Translations under genes and position numbers: made by a program
Assembly (NCBI RefSeq): GCF_019173455.1
Contig: NZ_JADPQH010000001.1
Location: 1,054,001 to 1,118,000, forward strand
Direction: 5' to 3'
Origin: Nesterenkonia sp. Act20
GTDB lineage: Bacteria; Actinomycetota; Actinomycetes; Actinomycetales; Micrococcaceae
Length of the DNA stretch: 64,000 bases
Part shown: one piece after another, positions 44,685-52,809 of the stretch
Layout of the letters: each line of letters opens with the position of its first letter
Position numbering within the stretch: position 1 is the first letter of the stretch
Notes under the pieces: model-generated
What the model was told of the DNA's origin: nothing
The model's input: the letters and a program-made list of their open reading frames with translations, nothing else
Database searches by the model: none

Positions 44685-45805
44685 CTCCTCTGCCGCTGCC
44701 ACCAGAGACCTTCACCCAGGCGGGGGTCGAGCTGCGCGTGACCCGCGCCTGGCCCCTCCCGGAAGAGTCGACCCTCATTCTCGAATGCGCGGATGGGGAA
44801 CAGCGCAGGGCCGCGCTCTGGGACCAGTCTGGCCTGCGGCTGCAACCCACTGACACCAAGCTCAGTGCACTGGCAGAAGCCGCACCGGGCGGCGTCGTCG
44901 TCTCCCATCGATGGGGCAGACGCGCCGTCGTGCATCAGGGCGAGCGCTACATCAAAGTGGTGAGGCGCGGCCGCAGCTCCGCCATCATGCGGGGCATCGC
45001 CCGCGCCGGGGTCTTCGCCCAGACGTTCAGGACACCGGAGGCGCTGGCGCGGGATGAATCAACCGTGACCTTCTCCGCGCTGCCAGGTCTGACCCTCCAC
45101 GATCCCGCTCTCTTCTCCGCGGTGGAATGGGAGCGCGCGTGGCACCAGGTGATGGGCGCGTGGACGCGAGCCGTCCGGGATGCGGCCAGGAGCCTGGACG
45201 TGCCCGGGGTCCCTGGACTGACCGACGGCGGTGGACTGACCGACGGCGGTGGGACAGTGACGCACGGGCCCGACCAAGAGGTCCAGGTCCTGCACCGTTG
45301 GGCCGGTCTGGTGCAGCCCTTCATCGAGAACCCCGAGCTGCTCTGGAGAAATGTCGAGACCGCCTCCGCGCGGCTGCGCGGGCTTCGCGACGCGCCGCTG
45401 CGACCAGCGCACCGCGACCTGCATGACAAGCAGCTGCTGTGGAGCCCGGACGCAGGTCCTGGACTGCTCGACGTCGACACTGCATGCCTTGCGGACCCTG
45501 CACTGGACCTGGGAAATCTTCGCGCCCATGCCCGCCTGCGCGTGCTGCAGCAGCTGTGGGCGCCACACGAGGCGAGAACCGTGGTGGCCGCCGTCGACGC
45601 TGCGGCCGCTCAGATCGGCGTGTCGAGTTCGGCGCTTCGCGTCTACGAGCAGGCGGCCGCTCTCCGGCTGGGCTGCGTCTATGCGGTGCGCCCGGCTTAT
45701 TCCGCGGTGGCCGCCAGGCTGCGTCTGCTCGATGCCCAGGAGCGTGAAGATGAGAACTTTCTCATCCCGACTTCACGGTCCCCTCACTCTCGAGGTGCAG
45801 GATGA
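44681..45805 (+). CDS. APH-like phosphotransferase family protein (kinase 2 of the glycan locus)
   Basis: A 374-residue protein of the same broad fold. AHRDLHDKQLLWSPDAG near 246-262 is the catalytic loop (HRDLHDKQ; again Gln replaces Asn) and GLLDVDTACLADPALDLGNLRAH (parts: LLDVDTACLADP, LDLGNL) is the metal/DFG-like segment. The ATP lobe has ERYIKVVRRGRSS near 88-100. A duplicated GLTDGGG linker occurs near 183-196. It is the last of the six overlapping genes. The pair of adjacent kinases suggests two phosphorylations or a heteromer; this is inference. Confidence 0.78.
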   Translation: MTPLPLPPETFTQAGVELRVTRAWPLPEESTLILECADGEQRRAALWDQSGLRLQPTDTKLSALAEAAPGGVVVSHRWGRRAVVHQGERYIKVVRRGRSSAIMRGIARAGVFAQTFRTPEALARDESTVTFSALPGLTLHDPALFSAVEWERAWHQVMGAWTRAVRDAARSLDVPGVPGLTDGGGLTDGGGTVTHGPDQEVQVLHRWAGLVQPFIENPELLWRNVETASARLRGLRDAPLRPAHRDLHDKQLLWSPDAGPGLLDVDTACLADPALDLGNLRAHARLRVLQQLWAPHEARTVVAAVDAAAAQIGVSSSALRVYEQAAALRLGCVYAVRPAYSAVAARLRLLDAQEREDENFLIPTSRSPHSRGAG

Positions 45806-45808
45806 GAA
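45750..45808 (+). promoter_or_regulatory. ATGAGAA/TTCTCAT boxes upstream of the secreted protein gene
   Basis: ATGAGAA (45750-45756) and TTCTCAT (45759-45765) form an inverted pair, with a third ATGAGAA at 45802-45808. They lie over the end of the kinase 2 gene and 76-134 bases before ATG 45884. They match the heptamer of the array at 37569-37628, but the 11-bp spacing is not kept here. Confidence 0.4.
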
Positions 45809-45883
45809 CAGATCGAACGAAGCACCAGCACCAGAAAGCGTCGTCGAACTGGTGAGGTTCACCAGAGCAAGGAAAAGTGCATC

Positions 45884-46366
45884 ATGAGCAGGCAGACAGG
45901 CTGGATCCTCACCGGCGCACTGAGCATAGTCGCCCTCGGTGGCACCGCCGCAGTGGCGCAGCTCAATTCAGACAGCCCGGAACAGGACCTCGGACCGGCG
46001 ATGGAGGTGGCCGAGCAGAGCGCTGCGCCAACCTCGGCGAGTCCGAAGCCCTCCCCGAGCCGGAGTCCGTCCCCCTCGCGCACAACCGACGCGGATCAGG
46101 ACCCCAGTGCATCGGCAGCACCGCGTGCGAGCTCGACACCGACTCACGCAGCGGAACCAGCACCAGCCCCTGATCCGGTGCCCGAACCCGCTCCTGCGCC
46201 CATTCCGGAGCCCGCACCAGCCCCTGATCCCGCACCCGGTCCTGCGACGATCAGCCCCACTCCACCGGCGGTGTATCAGCCCGCCCCACTGGCTTCGGAC
46301 TCGGCATGGACACCGGTGAGCTCGGTGTCCGCCCAGAGCTGGTCAGCGCCCTCGGCCGGCAGCTGA
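45884..46366 (+). CDS. Secreted Pro/Ala-rich protein
   Basis: A 160-residue protein with a signal peptide or anchor (residues about 1-26, GWILTGALSIVALGGTAAVA) and then a disordered Ser/Pro/Ala/Glu region with repeated PEPAPAP and PAPDP units at about 85-125. It looks like a wall-spanning or wall-exposed spacer. No folded domain or sortase motif is visible. It lies after the glycan operon, has its own ATGAGAA boxes and converges with the response regulator gene. Possible role: acceptor or anchor for the glycan; this is a guess. Confidence 0.75.
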   Translation: MSRQTGWILTGALSIVALGGTAAVAQLNSDSPEQDLGPAMEVAEQSAAPTSASPKPSPSRSPSPSRTTDADQDPSASAAPRASSTPTHAAEPAPAPDPVPEPAPAPIPEPAPAPDPAPGPATISPTPPAVYQPAPLASDSAWTPVSSVSAQSWSAPSAGS

Positions 46367-46392
46367 CCCGCGCGATACCTGCGAGAGGCCAC

Positions 46393-47052
46393 TCAGGCCT
46401 CGAGGCGGTAACCCACGCCGCGCACGGTCTTGATCCGCTCAGCCCCGACCTTGGCACGCAGGTAGCGGACATAGACGTCCACCAGATTCGACCCCGGATC
46501 GAAGCTGTAGCCCCAGACGCGTTCCAACAGCTGCTCACGGGAGAGGACCTGTCCGGGATGACGCATGAAGGTCTCCAGGAGAGCGAACTCCCGTGAGGAC
46601 AGATCGTGCTGCTTCTCTCCTGCAGTGATCCGCCGCGCGTGGAGATCGAGCGTGAGTGAGCCAGCGGTCAAGCTGGTCGGCTCCTCCGCGGAACCACCGC
46701 GCAGCCGAAGTCTGATCCGAGCCAGCAGCTCATCGATGCTGAAGGGCTTGGCCATGTAATCGTCCGCCCCGGAATCCAGTCCGGCCACGGTGTCCGCCGG
46801 CGTGCTGCGCGCCGTGAGGATGATGACCGGCGCCGTGAACCCCTGCGCGCGCAGTCGGCCCAAGAGGCGCAGGCCATCTTCATCCGGGAGCCCCAGATCC
46901 AATACGGCCAGATCCACGGCGCTGCTCAGCGCGTACTCATACCCTTCGGCCGCGGTGGCGCCGCGCAGGACCGCGTAGCCCGCCGCACGCAGCCCCTTCT
47001 CCACGAAGGAGGCGATCCGGTCTTCGTCCTCAATGAGCAGGATCTGCGTCAC
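46393..47052 (-). CDS. OmpR/PhoB-family response regulator
   Basis: A 219-residue two-domain regulator. The receiver has the acidic pair EDED near 8-11, phospho-acceptor D52 in VLDLGLPDEDG and the switch lysine in MAKPFSIDELL near 100. The winged-helix DNA-binding domain (about 125-219) has HDLSSREFALLETFMRHPGQV (parts: LSSREFALLE, MRHPGQVLS), WGYSFDPGSNLVDVYVRYLR (part) and ends RGVGYRLEA. It overlaps the kinase gene by four bases. OmpR-type proteins bind direct repeats with 11-bp spacing, as seen at 37569-37597. Confidence 0.95.
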   Translation of the reverse strand: MTQILLIEDEDRIASFVEKGLRAAGYAVLRGATAAEGYEYALSSAVDLAVLDLGLPDEDGLRLLGRLRAQGFTAPVIILTARSTPADTVAGLDSGADDYMAKPFSIDELLARIRLRLRGGSAEEPTSLTAGSLTLDLHARRITAGEKQHDLSSREFALLETFMRHPGQVLSREQLLERVWGYSFDPGSNLVDVYVRYLRAKVGAERIKTVRGVGYRLEA

Positions 47053-48662
47053 GCTGGGCCTCCTGTGCTGTTCGTCTGCGTGGAATGCTCAGAGGCGGTC
47101 GAGGCATCCGGGCTGTCGGCTGCTCGCGAGTCGGCGGCCTCGGACACAAAATCCATCGGGTCCTCGTCTGAATGCGGCAGCACCATGGTGAAACGGGCAC
47201 CCATGCCGGGGGCCGATTCAAGCTTCACCCAGCCCCCATGGGCCTGCGCTATCGCATCCACGATGGGAAGCCCCAGCCCCGAGCCCGGCTTGCTGGAGTC
47301 TGTGCGCCCGAAGCGCCGGAACACCCGCTCCTGATCTTCATCCGCGATGCCCTGGCCCTGGTCACGTACGAAGAGCCGCACCTCCCCCGCCGCGAGCTCC
47401 GAACCCAACGAGATGACCGACCCGGGGGCAGAGAACTTCACGGCATTGGCAGCAAGCTGCAGCCAGGCCTGCGTGAGTCTCTCGCGGTCGAGCCACGAGT
47501 CACCTTCAGCGCGCGCGTCCACGATCCACCGCCGCTCCCCCAGCGCGATCGCCTTGTCATAGACCTCATCGGTGAGCTTCCCGACCTCGGTGGGCGTCCG
47601 TCGCAGGAAGTCAGGCCTGCCTGCCTGCGCGAGAGTGGTCAGGTCATCGATCACCCGGTTCATCCGAGTCAGCTCATCGAGGGTCAGTTCACGGGTGGAG
47701 AGCACATCATCGCGATCTCCGGCGTCGAGCACCTCGAGATGACCGCGCACGATGGTCAGCGGCGTGCGCAGCTCATGGCTGACATCCTGGATCAGCTGGT
47801 CCTGGGAGCGGAAGGAGGCCTCGAGCCGGTCCAGCATCTCGTTGACCGACTTGGTCATCTCCGTGAGGTCGTCCTTGCCGGTGACCGGGATCCGTTCCGA
47901 GAGATCCTCCCTCCCGATGTGGCGGGCCGAGGAGGCCAGCACTCCGACCGGATGAAGCAGCCGTCCGGCGATGACCCCTCCGACGATCGCCACGACGCCC
48001 AGTGAGAGCGCCGCCACGGCGGCGTAGATCAGAAATCCATCCGCAAAGACTCCCTTTTCGGCGGTCATGTCGTAGCCCATGACCAGGGCTCCCACCTGAG
48101 ACTCCTCCGCCGCCTCCGAATCCTCGGGCGCAGCGCTGCCGTGGATCGGCACGATCGCCACGCGGTAGGTGGTCCTCTCTGTCTCGAGCGTGGTCACGGT
48201 CGCACGTTCCGCCACGGCATAATCCTCCAGCAGGTTCAGCAGCTCAGGATCCTCTTCCAGACGCACCCGCGTGACCGCTGAGGTGAAGGCCACCTGGCCG
48301 TCGACAAGTCCGACGATCCCCTCGTTGCGCGTGGGAATGATGCGTTCCATGGCTGTGCGCACCAGTTCCGTGGGCGAGGTGAAGGGTTCACCGGTGCTGG
48401 GATCCACCCCCACCTCGTGCAGAACCCGGAACTGCTCGGCATCGGCGACAAGCTCCGCGTCGATTCGCCCCTCGACCTGAGCCTGCTGAATCGCGAAAGC
48501 CGTATAGCCGGCAGCGGCCAGCGCAAGCGCAGCGAGACCGACGACGGCGGCCAGAATCCTCGCTCGCACACTCAGCGGACGCAGGGCTGCGCGCCTTCGC
48601 AGCCGACGCCGCGGTGAACGCGCGGGCACCTCCGGCTCACCCGGCGTAGTCGTGTGGCTCAT
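47049..48662 (-). CDS. Sensor histidine kinase
   Basis: A 537-residue membrane kinase. A basic N-terminus (RRRLRRRAAL) leads to helix 1 (about 36-56), an extracellular sensor of about 150 residues, helix 2 (about 213-235) and a HAMP domain. Then HisKA with H296 in DVSHELRTPLTIVRG, and HATPase_c with LAANAVKFSAPGS (N box), VRDQGQGIADED (G1) and SGLGLPIVDAI (G2). The tail is Ser/Asp/Ala-rich. It should phosphorylate the adjacent regulator. Its extracellular acidic loop (GSAAPEDSEAAEE) gives no ligand clue. Confidence 0.94.
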   Translation of the reverse strand: MSHTTTPGEPEVPARSPRRRLRRRAALRPLSVRARILAAVVGLAALALAAAGYTAFAIQQAQVEGRIDAELVADAEQFRVLHEVGVDPSTGEPFTSPTELVRTAMERIIPTRNEGIVGLVDGQVAFTSAVTRVRLEEDPELLNLLEDYAVAERATVTTLETERTTYRVAIVPIHGSAAPEDSEAAEESQVGALVMGYDMTAEKGVFADGFLIYAAVAALSLGVVAIVGGVIAGRLLHPVGVLASSARHIGREDLSERIPVTGKDDLTEMTKSVNEMLDRLEASFRSQDQLIQDVSHELRTPLTIVRGHLEVLDAGDRDDVLSTRELTLDELTRMNRVIDDLTTLAQAGRPDFLRRTPTEVGKLTDEVYDKAIALGERRWIVDARAEGDSWLDRERLTQAWLQLAANAVKFSAPGSVISLGSELAAGEVRLFVRDQGQGIADEDQERVFRRFGRTDSSKPGSGLGLPIVDAIAQAHGGWVKLESAPGMGARFTMVLPHSDEDPMDFVSEAADSRAADSPDASTASEHSTQTNSTGGPA

Positions 48663-48672
48663 GGGCTTCAGT

Positions 48673-48729
48673 TTCTCATCCTGGTGCCCCTGACACGGCC
48701 CTCCGGTGATGAGAGTTCTTTCATCTGAG
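48673..48729. promoter_or_regulatory. Divergent regulatory region with TTCTCAT and ATGAGAG boxes
   Basis: TTCTCAT at 48673-48679 and ATGAGAG at 48709-48715, with ATCTGAG at 48723-48729, lie in the 84 bases between the sensor kinase start (reverse) and the third kinase gene (forward). They match the heptamer of the operon array and suggest that the two-component system controls itself and this gene. Confidence 0.4.
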
Positions 48730-48746
48730 TGCGGCAGGATGACTGC

Positions 48747-50036
48747 ATGGATCAGCTCGCCGCCCTCGTCTCGGTGCTGCGCGGTCCCACCGCTGGCGAG
48801 CTGCTGCGGATGGCGCTTGAACCTGGAGATGTCACCCTGAGTGCCTGGAAGCTGGAACAGGTCTACGCACGTCCGGGGGCGGAGACCACCGCCCTCTACC
48901 AGGTGGAGACCCCGGGGATGCCGCTGACCTTGGTGATCAGCACGGTCTCACTCACCGATCAGCAGCGCCAGGCGATGGGGGCGGTGCGCGCCGAATCCGT
49001 CCAGGGGACTGTGCACATCTGGGCGCACCCGGTAGACCCGGAGCTGCCTGGCCTGCTCGTGGTCGAAGCGGGTGCCGAGGTCGGCGCCGGTGCCGAGGTT
49101 TGCGCCGGTGCCGAGCACCGTGGATCCGGGACCCTTGAAGAGCGCCTGAGCCGGCTGCTCGGTGAAAAGTGCAGCATCACCGACCTGCGTCGGCTGGTGC
49201 TGCGCCCGCTGCGCCGAGCCGTGTACCGAGCGGTGGTGTCCTCGGTTCGGGGCGAGAGGGTGCTCTACCTCAAGGTTGTGAGACCCGCCAAAGTGCCGGG
49301 CCTGCTTCAGCGGCACCGCTGTTCCAGGCTGAGCCCCCCGGCCGCCGACGCCGGCGAAGGGATCCTCGTCATTCCCGAGGCACCTGGGATGCCCCTGACC
49401 CACCACCTGTACCGGCCGACACCATCGACAGCGAGGGGCGGCCAGGCGCACCATCACGAGCCCGTGCCGCGTGTACACCCGAAGACGATCACCTCGGCGT
49501 TGGACTCGTTGACGCCGTCCGCCCTGGAGCTGCCGGCTCGAGAGTCACCCGCGCAGCGTCACCGCGGCCTCGAACCTGGGGCCATCGGTGCAGGCGCAGA
49601 CCCACAACGGGTCGGAAAGCTGGGAGATGACATCGCCGCGAAGCTCAGCACGACGCCGGGGCCGGTGGTGCCCACCCACGGCGACTTCCATCCGGCCAAC
49701 CTGTTCCTGGACCAAACCGCGAGCACACCCACGGCACTCATCGATGCTGACACGGTGGGGCCGGGCTACCGGGTCGACGATCTCGCCACGATGCTGGGGC
49801 ACCTGATCACCCTGCCCAGCTTCAACCCGGCCGCGTACTCGGCCGTCCCCGACCTGGCTCGCAGATTCTTCTCCCACTGCCTCATCGATCACGATCCCGA
49901 CGAGCTGCGCGCACGGACCGCCGCCGTGCTGCTGTCACTGCTTCCAGGGGTCGAGAGCGGCGAGCAGCGGGAGCACTACCTGCACTGGGCCGAGCAGCTG
50001 GTGAGGGACCTCAGTCCTGCGGATCTGCTTCGCTGA
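48747..50036 (+). CDS. APH-like phosphotransferase family protein (kinase 3 of the glycan locus)
   Basis: A 429-residue protein with a canonical catalytic loop VPTHGDFHPANLFLDQ near 307-322 (HxDxxxxN) and ALIDADTVGPGYRVDDLATMLG near 329-350 (parts: LIDADTVGPG, DDLATML). The ATP lobe has RAVYRAVVSSVRGERVLYLKVV (parts: RAVYRAVV, LYLKVV) near 157-178. A GAEVGAGAEVCAGAEH repeat lies near 108-123. I choose ATG 48747 with AGGA eight bases upstream; GTG 48729 is possible. Its 3' end overlaps the convergent membrane-protein gene by 26 bases. Confidence 0.78.
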   Translation: MDQLAALVSVLRGPTAGELLRMALEPGDVTLSAWKLEQVYARPGAETTALYQVETPGMPLTLVISTVSLTDQQRQAMGAVRAESVQGTVHIWAHPVDPELPGLLVVEAGAEVGAGAEVCAGAEHRGSGTLEERLSRLLGEKCSITDLRRLVLRPLRRAVYRAVVSSVRGERVLYLKVVRPAKVPGLLQRHRCSRLSPPAADAGEGILVIPEAPGMPLTHHLYRPTPSTARGGQAHHHEPVPRVHPKTITSALDSLTPSALELPARESPAQRHRGLEPGAIGAGADPQRVGKLGDDIAAKLSTTPGPVVPTHGDFHPANLFLDQTASTPTALIDADTVGPGYRVDDLATMLGHLITLPSFNPAAYSAVPDLARRFFSHCLIDHDPDELRARTAAVLLSLLPGVESGEQREHYLHWAEQLVRDLSPADLLR

Positions 50037-50463
50037 GCCAGACCTGTGTGGGACGGATGAACAGCAGCACCAGCGCGACGGCGGCGGGCAGCACGAACGC
50101 CACACCCACTGCCGGGAGCCCGCCGGAGAAGAAGCTGAAGGACAGCACCACGATCAGCAGCTCCACGACCATCGCCGGGGTCCGCGCACCCTGCGTTCCG
50201 AGGAAGATCCTGAAACCGAGCAGCACCAGAACGAGTCCGAAGAGGACATAGAGCACCACCAGCGCAATGGCTCCGGCGGCGTCGAGCACCTGGGCCTGCG
50301 AGGTCAGCGCGCTGGCCACGGCATTGAACGCCAGCGCCATGCCCTGGATGAAGAGGATCAGAAAGAGCACCCAGACGGAGACCGGCCGCGGCCGGGCCTG
50401 AGTGAAGCGTCGGGGCGGACGCGGTGCGTTGAAATCCGGGGTGACGGAGTCTTCGGGGGCCAT
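50011..50463 (-). CDS. Small membrane protein of unknown function
   Basis: A 150-residue protein with a Pro/Arg-rich N-terminus (FNAPRPPRRFTQARPRPVS) and four predicted helices: about 31-52, 66-86, 94-112 and 115-135. No motif recognised. It is convergent with and overlaps the third APH gene. ATG 50463 has GGTGAG directly upstream. Longer in-frame starts would run into the whiB1 regulatory region. Confidence 0.75.
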   Translation of the reverse strand: MAPEDSVTPDFNAPRPPRRFTQARPRPVSVWVLFLILFIQGMALAFNAVASALTSQAQVLDAAGAIALVVLYVLFGLVLVLLGFRIFLGTQGARTPAMVVELLIVVLSFSFFSGGLPAVGVAFVLPAAVALVLLFIRPTQVWLSEADPQD

Positions 50464-50860
50464 CTCACCATTGAACCACCCGGTGCACGGTTCTCCACTG
50501 GAGCAGCTCCCCAACCGCTGACCTGGTGCAACGTTTGGAACGAAACAGCATGTGACAAAGTACACACTGTTTCGCAGTCATTTCGGCAGTGCGAAGTCTT
50601 GTTTGCCAGGCGTTAACATGCCAGCCTTGAGTCCGTACTTATTCGGGATGGCAGAATACCTCGCCCGAGGTCTGGAAATGCACCGCCGTCCAGGCGCCAC
50701 GGTCATTCGACTGTGGAACGTTCTGCCCCCTGGACGCGGATGTGACTCCCGAAGCAACACCGGGGACCGCCACAGATCGAGGCTTGGTCGAGGAAGCTCC
50801 GCGCAATGCCCTAAGACCCGAACAGCGGCGCCCACGAGGCGCCCTAGGAGTAGTGATCCC
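50464..50860 (+). promoter_or_regulatory. whiB1 upstream region with CRP-like site and dyad
   Basis: No gene is seen in these 397 bases. TGTGACAAAGTACACA (50551-50566) fits the CRP/Rv3676 consensus TGTGA-N6-TCACA at nine of ten positions. It lies inside a larger dyad with arms CGAAACAG (50541-50548) and CTGTTTCG (50567-50574). In Mycobacterium tuberculosis whiB1 is controlled by the CRP homologue. The leader before whiB1 is about 250-300 bases long. I could not fix a -35/-10 pair (TAACAT at 50614-50619 is a weak -10 candidate). Confidence 0.6.
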
Positions 50861-51109
50861 ATGGATTGGCGCAGCCGAGCAGCCTGCCTGGACAAGGACC
50901 CCGAACTTTTCTTCCCCGTCGGCAACACCGGACCAGCTCTGCTTCAGATCGAAGAGGCCAAGAGCGTCTGCCGCCGGTGCCCCGTGATGGACACCTGCCT
51001 TCAGTGGGCTCTCGAGACCGGACAGGACTCCGGCGTCTGGGGCGGCATGAGCGAGGACGAGCGCCGCGCGCTCAAGCGCCGGGCCGCTCGCGCCCGCCGC
51101 GCCTCCTGA
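50861..51109 (+). CDS. whiB1: WhiB-family [4Fe-4S] transcription regulator (WhiB1 type)
   Basis: An 82-residue WhiB protein whose four cluster cysteines are C9, C37, C40 and C46 (AACLDKDPELFFP; SVCRRCPVMDTC), with the G(V/I)WGG turn near 60 and the basic tail ERRALKRRAARARRAS. The sequence is very close in pattern to mycobacterial WhiB1 (MDWR start, GNTGPAL, GQDSGVWGGMSEDERRALKRR). WhiB1 binds NO through its cluster and works with the main sigma factor. ATG 50861 has AGGAG ten bases upstream. Convergent with a PdtaS-like kinase, the same order as in mycobacteria. Confidence 0.96.
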   Translation: MDWRSRAACLDKDPELFFPVGNTGPALLQIEEAKSVCRRCPVMDTCLQWALETGQDSGVWGGMSEDERRALKRRAARARRAS

Positions 51110-51120
51110 GAGTCTTCGCC

Positions 51121-52707
51121 TCACCCGCCAGACTTTGCTGACGCGGTGAGGATCGGAGCACGGAGCTTGACCCGTGTGCCGGTCCTCACCGCGTTTTTCA
51201 TGTCCGGCTCCGCCGGGGAGGCGGGCTCCCATTCGATGGAGCCGGAGAGCTCCCCCCGGACCAGGGTGCGCACGATCTGCAGCCCCAGGCCGGGCTCCCA
51301 TTCCTCTTCGGGCAGACCCACACCGTCGTCGGTGAGCTCCAGCTCGAGCCGCTGACGTCCCGCGGCGTCGGCGGCTCGATGCACCGTCATCGCCACGTTG
51401 AGCTCGCGGCGCTCCGGATCCGGGCCGAATCCATGCTCCACGGCATTGGCCACGATCTCCGTGATCACCAGCGCCAGCGGGGTCACCATGTCCGGGGGGA
51501 GCTGACCGAAGCTTCCCTCCAATGAAGTGACGACCTGTCTGTCCGACTGCGCCATCTCCGCGGCCAGCCGCAGCTGTCGGCGCATCAGCTCATCGACGTC
51601 CACGCTTTCCTCCAGCCCCTTGGAGAGCGAGTCATGAACCATGGCGATGGTCTCCACCCGGCGCATGGCACGACGCAGACCCTCCCGGCCCTCCTGAGAA
51701 TCCATCCGCCGCGACTGCATCCTCAGCAGCGCGGAGACGGTCTGCAGGTTGTTCTTCACCCGGTGGTGTATCTCCTTGATGGTCGCGTCCTTGCTCATCA
51801 GCTGCTTGTCGCGACGGCGCAGCTCGGTGACGTCGCGGCAGAGCACCAGGGCCGCGTAGCGCTCCCCATGAGCTTGTCGCGCCGCCTCGCTGCCGGCTGC
51901 GTGATAGAGTGGAATCGAGCGCAGCGTCACCGCGGCACCGTGTGCCTCCAGCTCCGCGCGCATCGCCCGTCGTCCGGTCAGCATCATCGGCTGAGACTCG
52001 TCGACGACGACGCCGGTCGCGCGCTGCAGCTCCGAGCCGATCCCCGCCAGGGAGCGCCCCTCGAGAGTGTCCGAGACGCCGAGCCGCAGCAGCGCGGAGA
52101 CGGCATTGGGCGAGGCGAAGGTGATCCGCCCCTCCTCGTCCAGGCGCAGCAGCCCATCGCCGACCCGGGGCGCTCCCCCGTAGCCCGTGAATTCCTGAGT
52201 GGCGTCGGGCCAGCGGCCCTCGGCGGCCATGGCAAGCAGGTCATCCGCGCAACGTCGATACGTCAGCTCCAGCCGAGACGGGCTGCGCATGGCAGCCACC
52301 GCGAAGTGCAAGGTGATCACGCCGACAGTGCGCCCGCGGTGCAGCAGCGGAAGCGCCTGCACCCGCATGCGCGCCGGCGAGGGCTGTCCCTGATCGGAGG
52401 AGTTCGTCTCCACCTGGGAGGTCCAGGCGCGCTCCACCATCGGCTTCAGATCGGCCCGGATGCGGTCCCCGACCACGTCGCGGTGGATCAGGGTCTGCGT
52501 GGTCGAGGGGCGAGCCTGCGCCAGGGCGATGAAGGAACGCTCCTCGGCGTAGAGAAACCCTTCCTCGGTGTGCGGGAACCACAGCACCAGATCAGAGAAC
52601 GCCAGATCAGAGAGCAGCTGCCAGTCCCCGACGAGGGCATGGAGCCATTCGACGTCGTCCTGCGTGAGATACCGATGACCGACGAGCGGATCCTGGAAGA
52701 CGGCCAT
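51121..52707 (-). CDS. pdtaS: PdtaS-like soluble sensor histidine kinase
   Basis: The 528-residue cytosolic kinase has an N-terminal GAF-like sensor (about 1-150), a PAS-like region (about 175-290, DGLLRLDEEGRITFASPNAV in part) and a HisKA_2 module with KEIHHRVKNNLQTVSALLRMQ (parts: EIHHRVKNNLQ, LLRMQ), His about 314. The HATPase has ITEIVANAVEHGF (N box) and DDGVGLP (G box). Known PdtaS signals to the antiterminator PdtaR, which is not in this window. The whiB1-pdtaS neighbourhood is conserved in actinobacteria. It has no membrane helix. Confidence 0.92.
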   Translation of the reverse strand: MAVFQDPLVGHRYLTQDDVEWLHALVGDWQLLSDLAFSDLVLWFPHTEEGFLYAEERSFIALAQARPSTTQTLIHRDVVGDRIRADLKPMVERAWTSQVETNSSDQGQPSPARMRVQALPLLHRGRTVGVITLHFAVAAMRSPSRLELTYRRCADDLLAMAAEGRWPDATQEFTGYGGAPRVGDGLLRLDEEGRITFASPNAVSALLRLGVSDTLEGRSLAGIGSELQRATGVVVDESQPMMLTGRRAMRAELEAHGAAVTLRSIPLYHAAGSEAARQAHGERYAALVLCRDVTELRRRDKQLMSKDATIKEIHHRVKNNLQTVSALLRMQSRRMDSQEGREGLRRAMRRVETIAMVHDSLSKGLEESVDVDELMRRQLRLAAEMAQSDRQVVTSLEGSFGQLPPDMVTPLALVITEIVANAVEHGFGPDPERRELNVAMTVHRAADAAGRQRLELELTDDGVGLPEEEWEPGLGLQIVRTLVRGELSGSIEWEPASPAEPDMKNAVRTGTRVKLRAPILTASAKSGG

Positions 52708-52809
52708 GTCTGTTCTCCTCGATGAGTGATGGCGGGGAAAGGAATCTCTGGATCACCGTGCGGACCCGAAGGCGGCTCCGGAGTTGACCACGGCTCCGGA
52801 GCCCAACAC

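Noticed and set aside
43500-45805. Aminoglycoside resistance genes
   Set aside because: The two APH-like proteins lack close likeness to named APH enzymes and belong to a biosynthesis/export operon; a resistance label would go beyond the evidence.
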